A stretch of 44,633 bases of DNA from Microcoleus sp. CAN_BIN18. Lineage in GTDB: Bacteria; Cyanobacteriota; Cyanobacteriia; Cyanobacteriales; Microcoleaceae. The notes beneath the pieces were generated by a model. The model searched no databases, was not told the origin of the DNA, and saw nothing but the letters and a program-made list of their open reading frames with translations. Of the stretch, positions 8,847-17,353 are shown one piece after another (position 1 is the first letter of the stretch; each line of letters starts with the position of its first letter). Location of the stretch: the NCBI GenBank assembly GCA_026786085.1, contig JAJAYT010000506.1:1-44633 (forward strand). Direction: 5' to 3'. The position numbers were made by a program, and so were the translations under genes.

Positions 8847-9038
8847 ATGTTATCAATTCTGTTTCAAGTGGTTTTACTAGGTCTCGTGCTACTGTCTTTT
8901 GTGATGGTAATTGGCGTCCCGGTTGCTTATGCCTCTCCCCAAAATTGGAATCAGTCTAAAACCCTAATTTCTGTGGGTTCTGCTCTCTGGTTCTTACTGG
9001 TTATTGCAGTGGGTGTTTTGAACTTTTTGGTGGTTTAA
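8847..9038 (+). CDS. psbZ: Photosystem II reaction centre protein Z
   Basis: A 63-residue thylakoid protein with two transmembrane helices (about 3–24 and 40–61) joined by a short polar loop containing SPQNWNQSK. Length and sequence match PsbZ (Ycf9), a core subunit at the PSII periphery that stabilises interaction with antenna and neighbouring subunits. A strong AAAGGAG Shine–Dalgarno sequence lies 5 nt before the ATG. ribH follows 233 nt downstream in the same direction, as in Synechocystis, where sll1281 (psbZ) neighbours sll1282 (ribH). Confidence 0.97.
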   Translation: MLSILFQVVLLGLVLLSFVMVIGVPVAYASPQNWNQSKTLISVGSALWFLLVIAVGVLNFLVV

Positions 9039-9228
9039 ATCCACTCAATACTATCGAATTAAGAAGGTAAAAGGTAGAAAATTGAAGGCATTCGCCAGCG
9101 ATTAAAAGCATTCATTATTTGGTAGAAACTCGGATTGTTTTAGACCGTGCGAACCTATATATTTTTGCACTTGAGGTTCAGATGAAATGTTTCGGCTTTC
9201 TAACTTTTGCCTTCTCGCCAACAAAAAA

Positions 9229-9262
9229 CTAAAATCTAAAACCTAAAACCTAAAATCTAAGC
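9229..9262. repeat. Heptamer repeat (CTAAAAC/CTAAAAT)
   Basis: Degenerate 7-nt units (CTAAAAT, CTAAAAC) occur in tandem within the psbZ–ribH spacer, ending just before ribH. The rest of the 9039–9271 spacer shows no gene. Confidence 0.65.
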
Positions 9263-9271
9263 TAGAAAACT

Positions 9272-9859
9272 ATGACTGTATTCGAGGGAAGTTTTACTCA
9301 GACAGAATCTTTGCGGTTTGCGATCGTCATCGGTCGTTTTAACGACATGGTGGTAAACAAACTTTTGGAAGGATGTCAAGATTGTTTGAAACGCCACGGG
9401 GTTGATATCAATCCTCATGGAAATCAAGTTGATTTTTATTGGGTTCCGGGATGTTTTGAGATTCCTTTGGTGGCGCGCCAAGCTGCTTTTTCCCGCCGCT
9501 ACGATGTGGTAATCTGTCTGGGTGCGGTAATTCGCGGCCAAACTCCTCATTTCGATTTTGTAGCTGGTGAAGTTTCTAAGGGAATTGCTGCGGCTGCTTT
9601 TCAAAGTGGGGTGCCGGTAATTTTTGGGGTGCTGACAACTGACACGATGCAGCAAGCTTTGGAAAGGGCCGGAATTAAGAGCAATTTGGGCTGGAATTAT
9701 GCGATGAATGCTTTGGAAATGGGCACTTTGATGCGTCAAGTTAATGGTTTGGGTGGAAGTTCTTACGGGCAATTGACTGCTGCGTCTGCTACGCAAGTGC
9801 TTGCGGGTGAAGTTGGTCGGGCGATCGCCCCTGATGTATCCTCGAATCAGATGGTGTAA
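9272..9859 (+). CDS. ribH: 6,7-dimethyl-8-ribityllumazine synthase
   Basis: A 195-residue lumazine synthase. It condenses 5-amino-6-ribitylamino-uracil with 3,4-dihydroxybutanone 4-phosphate, the penultimate step of riboflavin synthesis, in the cytosol as an oligomeric shell. Visible family motifs: [10 protein letters not shown] near the N-terminus, VPGCFEIPL (ligand loop), [16 protein letters not shown] and [17 protein letters not shown] with the conserved D and E residues. The C-terminus extends about 30 residues past the usual end with a Gly/Ala/Ser-rich tail, normal for cyanobacterial members. Downstream of psbZ, a conserved cyanobacterial order. No riboswitch is visible upstream. Confidence 0.96.
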   Translation: MTVFEGSFTQTESLRFAIVIGRFNDMVVNKLLEGCQDCLKRHGVDINPHGNQVDFYWVPGCFEIPLVARQAAFSRRYDVVICLGAVIRGQTPHFDFVAGEVSKGIAAAAFQSGVPVIFGVLTTDTMQQALERAGIKSNLGWNYAMNALEMGTLMRQVNGLGGSSYGQLTAASATQVLAGEVGRAIAPDVSSNQMV

Positions 9860-9873
9860 GAAGACCGAGCGAA

Positions 9874-10221
9874 TTGAATTCGCGTCTACACAAACTTGCA
9901 CCCACTAGAGAGCGGGTTGAAGAAGACCGGGCGGTTAAAATTAGTAATACTGCGGATATTTTGTTGGTAATTGAGGTTTCGGATTCTACTTTGAAGTACG
10001 ATCGCGAAACTAAGTTATCTCTCTACGCGGAAGCAGGGATTTCTAATTATTGGATATTTAACTTGGTTGATAATCAACTGGAAATGTACAGCGAACCTGA
10101 TCAAAAAAGACAAGGAGATTTCAATTATCGATCGCAACGAGTTGTTCTGCCCGATGAAGCTGTTGCAATTCCGGGTTTTCCCGATTTGTCTCTGGATTTG
10201 TCTTTGGTGTTTCCAGCCTAA
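9874..10221 (+). pseudogene. Uma2-family remnant (C-terminal half only)
   Basis: From about 9949 the frame reads as the C-terminal half of a Uma2 (DUF820) PD-(D/E)XK-like protein: DILLVIEVSDSTLKYDRE, then KLSLYAEAGISNYWIFNL, then a PDLSLDLS end. About 100 N-terminal residues, including the usual opening and PD motif, are missing. The sequence before it is repeat-like: a near duplicate AAGAAGACCG(A/G)GCG occurs at about 9858 and 9920, flanking a 50-bp insert containing GAATTGAATTCGCG. I read it as a truncated gene following repeat insertion. A short functional protein cannot be excluded. Confidence 0.65.
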
Positions 10222-10340
10222 TTTAAAAATAAGATACAATCGCTCACAACGGTCGATCGCCTAGATACTGATTTGAGATTTAGTCGATCGGTATTTTGAC
10301 ATTGTGGACGCGAAATTATAGCACACTTCACTTCCTATCT

Positions 10341-10373
10341 CACGGCTTTATCGCAAACTGCGATAAAGCCGTG
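10341..10373. repeat. Perfect 15-bp hairpin
   Basis: CACGGCTTTATCGCA and its exact complement are separated by AAC. There is no T-run on either side. It lies between the Uma2 remnant and the intact Uma2 gene and could be a REP-type palindrome or a transcript-end structure. Confidence 0.7.
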
Positions 10374-10425
10374 TGCCATCTTTGAGCTTGCCGTATAGTA
10401 ATCGCTAGACAGAGGAAACCACAAC

Positions 10426-11061
10426 ATGATCCAAACCATATCCAAAACAATCACGTTTGATGAGTTCGTTGCTTGGTATCCAGAGAACTCTGTCCATAAG
10501 TACGAATTACACAATGGAGTAATTGTTGAAATGCCTTTAGGAACCGGCGACCATTCGGAAGTTACGGGTTTTATAACCTCAAAACTAGCGGTTGAAATTG
10601 ACCGTCGTGAATTACCCTACTTAGTTCCAGGTGACTGCCTACTCAAGCTTTCCCGTGACGAAGCAGGTTATCAGCCAGACGTAATAGTCCTAGACAGAAC
10701 CGCACTTGCAAACGAACCACGCTGGAAAAAAGAATCTATCATCACGATGGGGTCTTCGGTGCGACTGGCTGTAGAAGTAGTCAGTACGAACTGGCAAGAT
10801 GATTACCTGGTTAAAGTAGCTGATTATGAAAGACTGGGTATCCCGGAATATTGGGTTGTGGATTATGCTGCTTTGGGCGGCAGACGCTTCATTGGCAATC
10901 CGAAACAACCTACTATCTCGGTTTACCAGTTGGTTGACGGGGAATATCAAATCAACCAGTTTCAGGGAGATGACATAGTTGAGTCACTGGCTTTTCCAGA
11001 ATTGAGGTTGACTGTCGAGCAGATTTTTCGAGCCGGTCTGCCTCCAACTGAGCAAAGCTAG
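10426..11061 (+). CDS. Uma2 family endonuclease-like protein
   Basis: A 211-residue Uma2 (DUF820) protein of the PD-(D/E)XK fold. Seen: an N-terminal TFDEFVAWYPENS region, YELHNGVIVEMPLGTGDHSEV, the PDVIVLD strand, LAVEVVSTNW (catalytic-type Glu), and YLVKVADYERLGIPEYWVVD at the conserved C-terminal strand. The family is greatly expanded in cyanobacteria, usually as scattered single genes; DNA cleavage is predicted by fold only and no partner is evident. The start is the ATG after AGAGGAAACC. A hairpin (10341–10373) precedes the promoter region. Confidence 0.9.
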   Translation: MIQTISKTITFDEFVAWYPENSVHKYELHNGVIVEMPLGTGDHSEVTGFITSKLAVEIDRRELPYLVPGDCLLKLSRDEAGYQPDVIVLDRTALANEPRWKKESIITMGSSVRLAVEVVSTNWQDDYLVKVADYERLGIPEYWVVDYAALGGRRFIGNPKQPTISVYQLVDGEYQINQFQGDDIVESLAFPELRLTVEQIFRAGLPPTEQS

Positions 11062-11109
11062 AAGGACTGGGCGATCGGGTATCAAAAGGATATCAAATGG
11101 GGCACAAAA

Positions 11110-11194
11110 GGACACCAATTTAAGGAAAATGTGTCTTCAATAGGAGCTATAATAGTTGAAAAAGGCATCTTGCTTGTGATTGATATTGGTGTCC
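11110..11194. promoter_or_regulatory. Promoter region with inverted repeat
   Basis: GGACACCAAT (11110–11119) and its exact complement ATTGGTGTCC (11185–11194) flank a TATAAT −10-like hexamer (11148–11153). This lies about 90 nt before the ATG of the 143-residue membrane protein. The arms may bind a regulator or mark an element end. Confidence 0.35.
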
Positions 11195-11241
11195 GATCTC
11201 ACATATAGTTGAGATATATAATAAATTTATACCGTGCCGTA

Positions 11242-11673
11242 ATGACTACGCCGCCGCATCCGCTGACTCCGACTCCGACACCATCCCCATCGAGTCCAAC
11301 TCCTGTAGAGCAATCTCCTCCAGTAAATACGCGATCGGGTAAACTCACGCGCAAGGCTGTGATGAATGTTTTAGAATTTGTCTATCAGGTTTTATATGGA
11401 TTAATGGGTCAGCTTGGGAGAACAGTTTATGGGTCAATTCAGGATGCGATCGCGATCGGCATTATTTTAAAGCTTCCCGGTTTAATCGGTGAAATTATTA
11501 TCGGTAAAGATTTTTCAGGTTTCGATATTTGTCTGCAAGAAAGCCCTTGGGGTGTATCCCGTTATGCTTGTTTCATTATTGTAGCTTCTGATTTTTTGTT
11601 GTGGATAGTTCTCGCAGGTCTAATTATTGGTCGATTTTGGGCAGATTTAAAAGATTTGAAAAATAATCCCTAG
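11242..11673 (+). CDS. Hypothetical membrane protein with Pro-rich N-terminus
   Basis: A 143-residue protein of no family I recognise. Residues 1–30 are Pro/Thr/Ser-rich; the remainder has two or three hydrophobic segments, with clear ones near 70–90 and 110–135 separated by a loop containing two Cys. I chose ATG 11242; an in-frame TTG at 11209 adds 11 residues but looks less likely. The next gene's SD lies across its stop codon (11671–11673), so the two are almost certainly translated as a coupled pair. The context is an accessory segment with Uma2 and toxin–antitoxin genes. Confidence 0.7.
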   Translation: MTTPPHPLTPTPTPSPSSPTPVEQSPPVNTRSGKLTRKAVMNVLEFVYQVLYGLMGQLGRTVYGSIQDAIAIGIILKLPGLIGEIIIGKDFSGFDICLQESPWGVSRYACFIIVASDFLLWIVLAGLIIGRFWADLKDLKNNP

Positions 11674-11685
11674 GAGATGTTTGAT

Positions 11686-12342
11686 ATGACTTTAGTCAAC
11701 CGCAAACAAATTAGTCTTTATGAAGAAGCTGAATCTGGATTAAATTCTTTAGTCAAACAAACGGCTCAAGTTGGTGTTGGTTTGTTGGGGATGCTGTTGC
11801 TGACAGGGGGAAATCCGCCAGCTTTGACAGTAGGGTTAAGTGTAGTTGGAGGAATTGCGTTTGTTGCTTGGAGCGAAGAGAAGCGACTGACTAAATTTTA
11901 TGCGCGGCATGATTACAAACATAATCATGTCATTGCGAGCGAAATTGAGTTTGAGCTATCACAATTTTCTAACCATAATGAATTAGAATCGCTTGAGTCA
12001 AGTGATTTCAATAACTTTTTAGAGCCAATCATTGAAACAGATAATTTATCTGTTTCTATTGTCACAGAGAGCTTGCGTCAAGCACGTCAGAGCTTTAACG
12101 CATTTAACGCATTAACCGTAATTTCTGCCTGTCTTAGCACTTTCAGTGGGGTACTCTTATTGTCAGGAAAAGTTTCAGAAGGCGCTGTCGTCGCATGTAG
12201 CGGCATGGGGTTAAGTATGGCATTTCTTAAACTTGCAGATGACGCAAACGATCGAATTGACAGCATAACAAAAGAATTAGAGGCTCTCCGTAACTGCTCA
12301 AAAACCGCTGAAAAAACACAAAAACCGCTGGTAAATCAGTGA
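11686..12342 (+). CDS. Membrane protein resembling TRADD-N-associated TM-domain proteins
   Basis: A 218-residue protein with two helical membrane hairpins. The first is near residues 25–60 (LLGMLLLTGG…). The second spans about 137–180 and is followed by KLADDANDRIDSITKELEAL. An 'ARQSFN' segment, two helices, then a 'DANDR(I/L)D' tail is the layout I associate with the cyanobacterial TRADD-N-associated membrane domain, described in predicted immunity and cell-death systems. This assignment is from memory and needs a profile search. Start: AGGAG at 11672–11676 sits 9 nt from ATG 11686, whereas ATG 11677 directly abuts the SD. Coupled to the preceding membrane protein. Confidence 0.75.
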   Translation: MTLVNRKQISLYEEAESGLNSLVKQTAQVGVGLLGMLLLTGGNPPALTVGLSVVGGIAFVAWSEEKRLTKFYARHDYKHNHVIASEIEFELSQFSNHNELESLESSDFNNFLEPIIETDNLSVSIVTESLRQARQSFNAFNALTVISACLSTFSGVLLLSGKVSEGAVVACSGMGLSMAFLKLADDANDRIDSITKELEALRNCSKTAEKTQKPLVNQ

Positions 12343-12652
12343 AGAGGAAGGCTGGAACCACCTAAACTCGTTGGCTCTCCTTCAGATTATCTAAAATCAC
12401 CAGCGGTTATTGAGTAGTTACGGCTCTCCTGATTTTGAGGTTATAAGCCAGCCTTATCAATCATCAATCCATTGCCCTATAAGACTTTCAATTCAATCTT
12501 TTGATGAAGCTATCAGCAACCCCCCACTTTTTCACCAAAAGTCCAGGAGAGCCGAATTACATAGATGACAGCAGAGCAACAGCCGAGTTTCGATCGCATT
12601 TAGGATATCGACAAAGTATTGAAATGCGATCGAAAAAGTGTCTGCACAACCT
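12343..12652. other. Gene-free interval with short repeats
   Basis: Holds GGCTCTCCT-type words three times (about 12371, 12422 and, inverted, 12545) and an AAGGCTGG/CCAGCCTT pair bracketing the first half. The perfect 14-bp inverted repeat at 12588–12635 occupies the right end. A plus-strand ORF (12501–12863) mostly lies opposite the PIN gene and is not credible. Confidence 0.4.
12588..12635. repeat. Perfect 14-bp inverted repeat downstream of the PIN toxin
   Basis: TTTCGATCGCATTT (12588–12601) is exactly complementary to 12622–12635 across a 20-nt loop. It lies 17 nt beyond the toxin stop on the minus strand. No T-run follows, so it could stabilise the mRNA end rather than terminate. Confidence 0.7.
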
Positions 12653-13054
12653 TTACCAAATCAAATTTAAACCCGTCAGCGGCATCCTACTATCCCGAGT
12701 AATTAGTGGAAGATTTAAATGCAGAGCTGTCGCTGCAATTATCCGATCGGGCATATCAGGAACGCTTGCAGGCGGTATCATTGCTAAAGCATTAACTACT
12801 TCAACTGTTAAATCAAATATAACCAAACCGCTAGTACCAGTCAGCAGTTCGGCATCGAGTTGAGTTCTCAAATCAGGCGAAATACGTCCTCTTTCTTGCA
12901 AATAAACAATTTCTACCAAACAAACGGTAGGAATGTAAATAACAATTTCTCCGCGATCGCATTCATTAAAAACCCGATTAGCGGCAGCACCCAAACGCGG
13001 ACTATCTTCAAGATACCAAATTAAAGCATGGGTATCAGTTACAGCATTAGACAT
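12653..13054 (-). CDS. PIN-domain toxin (VapC-like RNase)
   Basis: A 133-residue PIN protein, predicted to be a metal-dependent RNase. Acidic PIN residues are visible: the N-terminal VTDTHALIWYLED (first Asp), the Glu of CLVEIVYL in the middle, and the MPDRIIAATAL and ITRDSRM aspartates near the C-terminus. Start chosen at 13054: its ATG overlaps the antitoxin TAA as TAATG, the usual coupling in such pairs. An upstream Met (13084) would overlap the antitoxin by about 30 nt and adds non-PIN residues. Confidence 0.9.
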   Translation of the reverse strand: MSNAVTDTHALIWYLEDSPRLGAAANRVFNECDRGEIVIYIPTVCLVEIVYLQERGRISPDLRTQLDAELLTGTSGLVIFDLTVEVVNALAMIPPASVPDMPDRIIAATALHLNLPLITRDSRMPLTGLNLIW

Positions 13055-13296
13055 TAAATATCCTTTCTGGGAAAATCTCCCCACATTTGACTGCGAACTT
13101 CAGCAATGTCTGACTCAGTGATGTCAATTCCTCGCCACAAACCCCGTAAAGACTTGCGCTGTATAGGCGTTTGCTTTGCCAATTCCTGCTCGATTTGAGG
13201 AGTCACTCGCTCAATCAAGCGTACTTTGTCTATTAAGTTTAGCTGCTTTGCCAAGTTCAGAACTACTTCTAAAGTAACGGCTGTTTCTGATGCCAT
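13054..13296 (-). CDS. Antitoxin of the PIN toxin (VapB-like)
   Basis: An 80-residue protein immediately before the PIN gene, overlapping it by one base. The N-terminal half (LEVVLNLAKQLNLIDKVRLIERV) is helical and probably oligomerises; the C-terminal half (SLRGLWRGIDITESDIAEVRSQMW) resembles the toxin-wrapping tail of cyanobacterial VapB-type partners, which often contain LRG-W and DI-E-AR/MW words. It probably neutralises the toxin and autorepresses the pair (family knowledge). Confidence 0.85.
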   Translation of the reverse strand: MASETAVTLEVVLNLAKQLNLIDKVRLIERVTPQIEQELAKQTPIQRKSLRGLWRGIDITESDIAEVRSQMWGDFPRKDI

Positions 13297-13642
13297 AATT
13301 TTACCCTAGATATTTTTCTCAGTTTATCATGATTTTATGGCGATCGCCCTTTTCCTGTGAGGTATTGATTGTGTGTGGCACGTCTCGCCTGTACTCTGCG
13401 ATCGACAAAGCTCGATCGACCTATTGATAGAGACCTCCATCAAATGTTAATCGACCAATGATGGTAATTGATAATTGGTAATTGACGATCGATTCGGGAC
13501 ATATTCCCTCCGCAACGCGAAAACCCATTCCCTCCGCCCTGCTGAGTAATTCCCGGATCAAATCCACGCAACCTTGCAATTTTTGAAATTGTGTGATACT
13601 ATAAAACGTTCTTAGAAATATCGCAACAGCAAATATTACTGC
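13297..13642. other. Intergenic region upstream of rimO
   Basis: About 345 nt between the divergent antitoxin and rimO. Contents: GATCGACC words and a short heptamer tract (GGTAATTGATAATTGGTAAT, about 13460–13479) in the middle, then the rimO promoter (13574–13602). No gene or RNA recognised. Confidence 0.5.
13574..13602 (+). promoter_or_regulatory. Likely promoter of rimO (–crhR)
   Basis: A −35 TTGCAA (13574–13579), 17-nt spacer, −10 TACTAT (13597–13602), followed by ATAAAACG. This is 40 nt before the rimO ATG and close to the sigma-70 consensus. Confidence 0.6.
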
Positions 13643-14977
13643 ATGGCAACGAAGCCAACGATCGCATTTACTCACCTCGGTTGCGAAAAAAATCGCATTG
13701 ATACCGAACACATGATTGGCTTGCTGGCTCAAGCAGGCTATGAAGTCGATTCTAATGAAGAATTAGCCGATTACGTCGTCGTCAATACTTGCAGTTTTAT
13801 CCAAGCTGCGCGAGAAGAATCAGTCCGCACTTTGGTCGAATTGGCAGAAGCTAATAAAAAAGTAGTCATCACTGGCTGCATGGCACAGCATTTTCAACAA
13901 CAATTGCTGGATGAATTGCCGGAAGCAGTCGCAATAGTCGGCACGGGCGACTATCATAAAATCGTTGATGTGATGCAAAGGGTCGAAAAGGGCGATCGAG
14001 TTTCCCTCGTCTCCAGTGAACCTACTTACATCGCTGACGAAACTACTCCTCGCTACCGCACGACATCGGAAGGTGTCGCCTATCTGCGCATAGCAGAAGG
14101 CTGCGACTACCGCTGCGCATTTTGCATTATCCCCCACTTGCGCGGAAATCAAAGGTCTCGCACGATCGAATCTATTGTCGCCGAAGCTAAGCAATTGGCA
14201 TCGGAAGGTGTCAAAGAAATTATCTTAATTTCTCAAATTACCACCAACTACGGCAAAGATATCTATGGCGAACCGAAGCTAGCCGAACTGCTTCGCGCTT
14301 TGGGTGAAGTAGATGTACCTTGGATTCGGATGCACTACGCCTATCCTACGGGTTTAACTCCGCAAGTTGTGGCGGCAATCTGCGAAACGCCCAACGTTTT
14401 GCCATATTTGGATTTACCTCTGCAACATTCGCACCCGGAAATTCTGCGGGCGATGAACAGACCTTTTCAAGCTGGGATTAATGATGCTATAGTCGATCGG
14501 CTCAAAGCAGCAATTCCCAACGCCGTGATGCGAACAACTTTTATTGTCGGCTTCCCGGGCGAAACGGACGAACACGCAGCACATTTGCTGGAATTTGTCA
14601 AGCGCCACGAATTCGATCACGTCGGAGTATTCACATTTTCCGCCGAAGAAGGAACCCCAGCCTTCAGCTTGCCAAATCAACTGCCATCCGTAAAAATGGA
14701 AATTTGGCGAAATGCAGTCATGGCGGCACAACAACCTATATCATTGAAGAAGAATCAAGAATCTGTCGGTCAGGTAGTTGATGTCCTGATAGAACAAGAA
14801 CAGCCAGAGACAGGTGAGTTGATTGGTAGATCCGCCAGATTTTCCCCAGAAGTAGATGGACTCGTCTATGTGACAGGAGAAGCACGGCTGGGATCGATCG
14901 TACCGGTGAAAATTACGAGTGCCGATGTCTATGACCTCTACGGTCAAGTCAAGAGTGTTGCTGGAACTGTCACCTGA
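13643..14977 (+). CDS. rimO: Ribosomal protein S12 methylthiotransferase
   Basis: A 444-residue radical-SAM methylthiotransferase that methylthiolates the conserved aspartate of ribosomal protein S12. Three domains are visible: the N-terminal UPF0004 with cluster cysteines C14 (HLGCEKN), C50 (NTCSF) and C79 (TGCM); the radical-SAM core with CDYRCAFC (C154, C158, C161); and a C-terminal TRAM domain (about 375–440). The LGCxKNxxD opening distinguishes RimO from MiaB. In Synechocystis, rimO (slr0082) forms an operon with crhR (slr0083); here crhR follows in the same direction, but 759 nt away. Confidence 0.96.
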   Translation: MATKPTIAFTHLGCEKNRIDTEHMIGLLAQAGYEVDSNEELADYVVVNTCSFIQAAREESVRTLVELAEANKKVVITGCMAQHFQQQLLDELPEAVAIVGTGDYHKIVDVMQRVEKGDRVSLVSSEPTYIADETTPRYRTTSEGVAYLRIAEGCDYRCAFCIIPHLRGNQRSRTIESIVAEAKQLASEGVKEIILISQITTNYGKDIYGEPKLAELLRALGEVDVPWIRMHYAYPTGLTPQVVAAICETPNVLPYLDLPLQHSHPEILRAMNRPFQAGINDAIVDRLKAAIPNAVMRTTFIVGFPGETDEHAAHLLEFVKRHEFDHVGVFTFSAEEGTPAFSLPNQLPSVKMEIWRNAVMAAQQPISLKKNQESVGQVVDVLIEQEQPETGELIGRSARFSPEVDGLVYVTGEARLGSIVPVKITSADVYDLYGQVKSVAGTVT

Positions 14978-15736
14978 GACGGTGTGGCGAAAAAAACCGG
15001 ACACCAATCAAAAAATGATTAGCAGATTGTCCAAGAAAATTAACCATTAGTGCAAGATTGTGCAAAGATATGTAGAAAAGGGGCTGTAAACTTTTTTACC
15101 CCCTCTCTGGCAATCGACGCTCCCCGTAGGGGGTGCGGTTATCCCTACAGAACATCAGAGAATTTTAACGAATTTAATGTTTTGTTTCTGAATGTAAAGA
15201 GTTATGATGATAACAAGCCAGAAATAAGCGGGGAGAATTTGAGATTGCTTCGCCGTCCGCCCTACACCACAACGGTATCCCGAAAGAGTGTTGAGATGGA
15301 TAGGCAGTAACGGTCGCTACATCCCCTGTTGAATCCCGCAGGCGACGGATTGCGGGATAGCGCCTGAACTAACAAACCTGTTACTACTATGTAGTGCAGT
15401 TCAGTGGGGCTGGTCATCATCCTCACTATAAAATGCCCTAGAGAGAAAGCTTGCAAGTACCTCAAAGGAAGTCCAATGTACTATTTTAAGAATGTTGGAA
15501 GTCGATAACCTGATCGCTGGCGGTTGGTATCGGTGATGTCACAAAATCAAAGACGGCTGTCGAATCGGTAAATTTAGTCACCATCGACGGAGCTGCCCTA
15601 TACTCGATTGCTATTTGAAAAGGTGCGCGCAGGCGCAGCACCATACAGAACTCATAGATGAGTTCCTGCCCTAGAGCAGAAATCCGCATCCGAGTTGGGC
15701 GACTTAGAAGGCTAAGACTCGTTATTAGGAGCATTA
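14978..15736 (+). promoter_or_regulatory. Long structured spacer and 5' leader of crhR
   Basis: 759 nt with no credible gene (ORF 15050–15310 has no family look). A TATAAA −10-like hexamer at 15427–15432 may start a crhR-specific transcript with a leader of about 300 nt. A CAGGCG/CGCCTG stem sits at about 15340–15367. Two strong hairpins precede the gene: 15648–15665 (GAACTCA/TGAGTTC) and 15691–15721 (CGAGT…CTTAG–AAGG–CTAAG–ACTCG). The SD AGGAG (15727–15731) follows the second by only 5 nt, so structure may control access. Long leaders and operon-mRNA processing are known for cyanobacterial rimO–crhR. Confidence 0.55.
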
Positions 15737-17191
15737 ATGAATTTATTGTTTGAAGGCTTGGGTCTTTCGGAAGAACTCGTTCTCCATCTGGAAACACTCG
15801 GCTTTACAGAACCTACTCCCATCCAAGTACAAGCCATTCCGCACCTGTTAGCAGGTCGCGACGTTGTGGGTCAAGCCCAAACAGGAACTGGCAAAACGGC
15901 AGCATTCTCGTTGCCCATCTTGGAGCGGATTGATTTAGATGTAACTGCGGTGCAAGCATTGGTGCTAACACCGACTCGCGAATTGGCGATGCAGGTAACT
16001 GAAGCCATCCGCGATTTGAGCGGTATCAGCAGCGACGGCCCGGTAAAGGTGGGTCGCTCTCTGCAAGTTCTGACGGTGTACGGTGGTCAATCGATCGATC
16101 GCCAAATGCAGCGTTTGAAGCGTGGCGTTCACATCGTGGTCGGTACACCCGGACGCATACTAGATATGCTGAGCCGCGGCAGCCTGAAACTAGACAAGGT
16201 AAAATGGCTGGTTTTGGATGAAGCTGACGAAATGCTGAGCATGGGCTTTATCCAAGATGTGGAAAAAATCTTGGATGCTGCACCAAAAGATCGTCAAACG
16301 GCGTTTTTCTCGGCGACGATGGAAGCTTCCATTCGGAAATTGGTAACGCGCCATTTGCGCAACCCCATCAACGTCACCGTAGAACAGCCAAAAGCAACGC
16401 CGAAGCGCATCAGCCAAGGCGTGTACATGATTCCTCGCGGCTGGTCGAAGGCAAGAGCTCTACAGCCAATCCTAGAAATGGAAGACCCGGAATCTGCACT
16501 GATTTTTGTGCGGACGCGGCAGTCGGCGGCGGAACTTACCAGCCAACTGCAAGCAGCAGGTCACAGCGTTGACGAGTATCACGGTAATTTGAACCAAGCA
16601 CAGCGGGAACGTTTGCTGCATCGGTTCCGCCAATGTCAAGTCCGCTGGGTAGTGGCGACTGATATTGCGGCGCGGGGTTTGGACGTGGATCACTTGACTC
16701 ACGTGATTAACTACGATTTGCCAGATAGCGTAGAAAGCTATGTTCACCGGATCGGACGTACAGGCCGGGCTGGTCGCGAAGGAACGGCGATTACGCTGAT
16801 TCAACCTGTTGATCGTCGCAAATTGCGCTTGATTGAACGCCACGTGCGATCGAGCTTGACGGTGCGAAACATTCCGACACGGGCACAAATTGAAGCGCGT
16901 CAGTTGGAAAAGATGCAGGGTAAAGTTCGCGAAGCTTTGGCTGGCGAACGGATGGCATCTTTCTTGCCTCTGGTGTCTCAGTTGTCCGAAGAGTACGACC
17001 CCCACGCGATCGCCGCTGCTGCTTTGCAAATGGCCTTCGATCAAAGCCGTCCTGCTTGGATGGGCGCTGATTACGCTCAACAAGAAGATCCCCCTATTGG
17101 TGGAGAAAACAGCGTCAAGCCAATCTTGATCAAGAAGCGGGCTAAGACTGGTGCGTCGAGCGTTTCTTCTCCTGTTCCCCAGAACAGCTAA
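15737..17191 (+). CDS. crhR: DEAD-box ATP-dependent RNA helicase, CrhR type
   Basis: A 484-residue DEAD-box RNA helicase. All motifs are visible: Q motif (FTEPTPIQ 23–30), motif I AQTGTGKT (47–54), Ia PTREL (79–83), Ib TPGR (137–140), II DEAD (161–164), III SAT (192–194), ARGLD (312–316) and VI HRIGRTGRAGR (337–347). Length and position after rimO match CrhR (about 490 residues), the cold- and redox-responsive helicase of Synechocystis that remodels RNA duplexes. The C-terminal region (about 375–484) lacks long RGG repeats. Start supported by AGGAG 5 nt upstream. Autoregulation at the leader is likely by analogy. Confidence 0.92.
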   Translation: MNLLFEGLGLSEELVLHLETLGFTEPTPIQVQAIPHLLAGRDVVGQAQTGTGKTAAFSLPILERIDLDVTAVQALVLTPTRELAMQVTEAIRDLSGISSDGPVKVGRSLQVLTVYGGQSIDRQMQRLKRGVHIVVGTPGRILDMLSRGSLKLDKVKWLVLDEADEMLSMGFIQDVEKILDAAPKDRQTAFFSATMEASIRKLVTRHLRNPINVTVEQPKATPKRISQGVYMIPRGWSKARALQPILEMEDPESALIFVRTRQSAAELTSQLQAAGHSVDEYHGNLNQAQRERLLHRFRQCQVRWVVATDIAARGLDVDHLTHVINYDLPDSVESYVHRIGRTGRAGREGTAITLIQPVDRRKLRLIERHVRSSLTVRNIPTRAQIEARQLEKMQGKVREALAGERMASFLPLVSQLSEEYDPHAIAAAALQMAFDQSRPAWMGADYAQQEDPPIGGENSVKPILIKKRAKTGASSVSSPVPQNS

Positions 17192-17199
17192 TTAGTAGG

Positions 17200-17220
17200 G
17201 TGCGCCTCGGCGCACTTTAC
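17200..17220 (+). terminator. TAGGGTGCG-family palindrome, candidate crhR terminator
   Basis: GTGCGCC–TC–GGCGCAC (17200–17215) follows the crhR stop by 8 nt and is followed by TTTAC. The stem is strong but the T-run is short. It belongs to the TAGGGTGCG repeat family of this window. Confidence 0.45.
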
Positions 17221-17353
17221 TTTGAAATATGTGTAGAGATGCGAGATCGCGTCTCTACTTTGTTTTGTTGATCTCTCTCTTCTATTCCTCTGTGTCCTCT
17301 GCGCTCTCTGCGGTTAAATCATCCAAAAACAACCGTAAACGATATAAATCAAT

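Noticed and set aside
9257-9901. A 214-codon ORF opposite ribH
   Set aside because: Shadow of ribH; basic, low-information translation and no SD.
12501-12863. A 120-codon plus-strand ORF
   Set aside because: Mostly opposite the PIN toxin gene; no recognisable domain.
15050-15310. An 86-codon ORF in the rimO–crhR spacer
   Set aside because: No SD, no family resemblance; region better explained as leader and spacer.
16472-17083. A 203-codon ORF opposite crhR
   Set aside because: Antisense shadow; the helicase motifs on the plus strand are complete.
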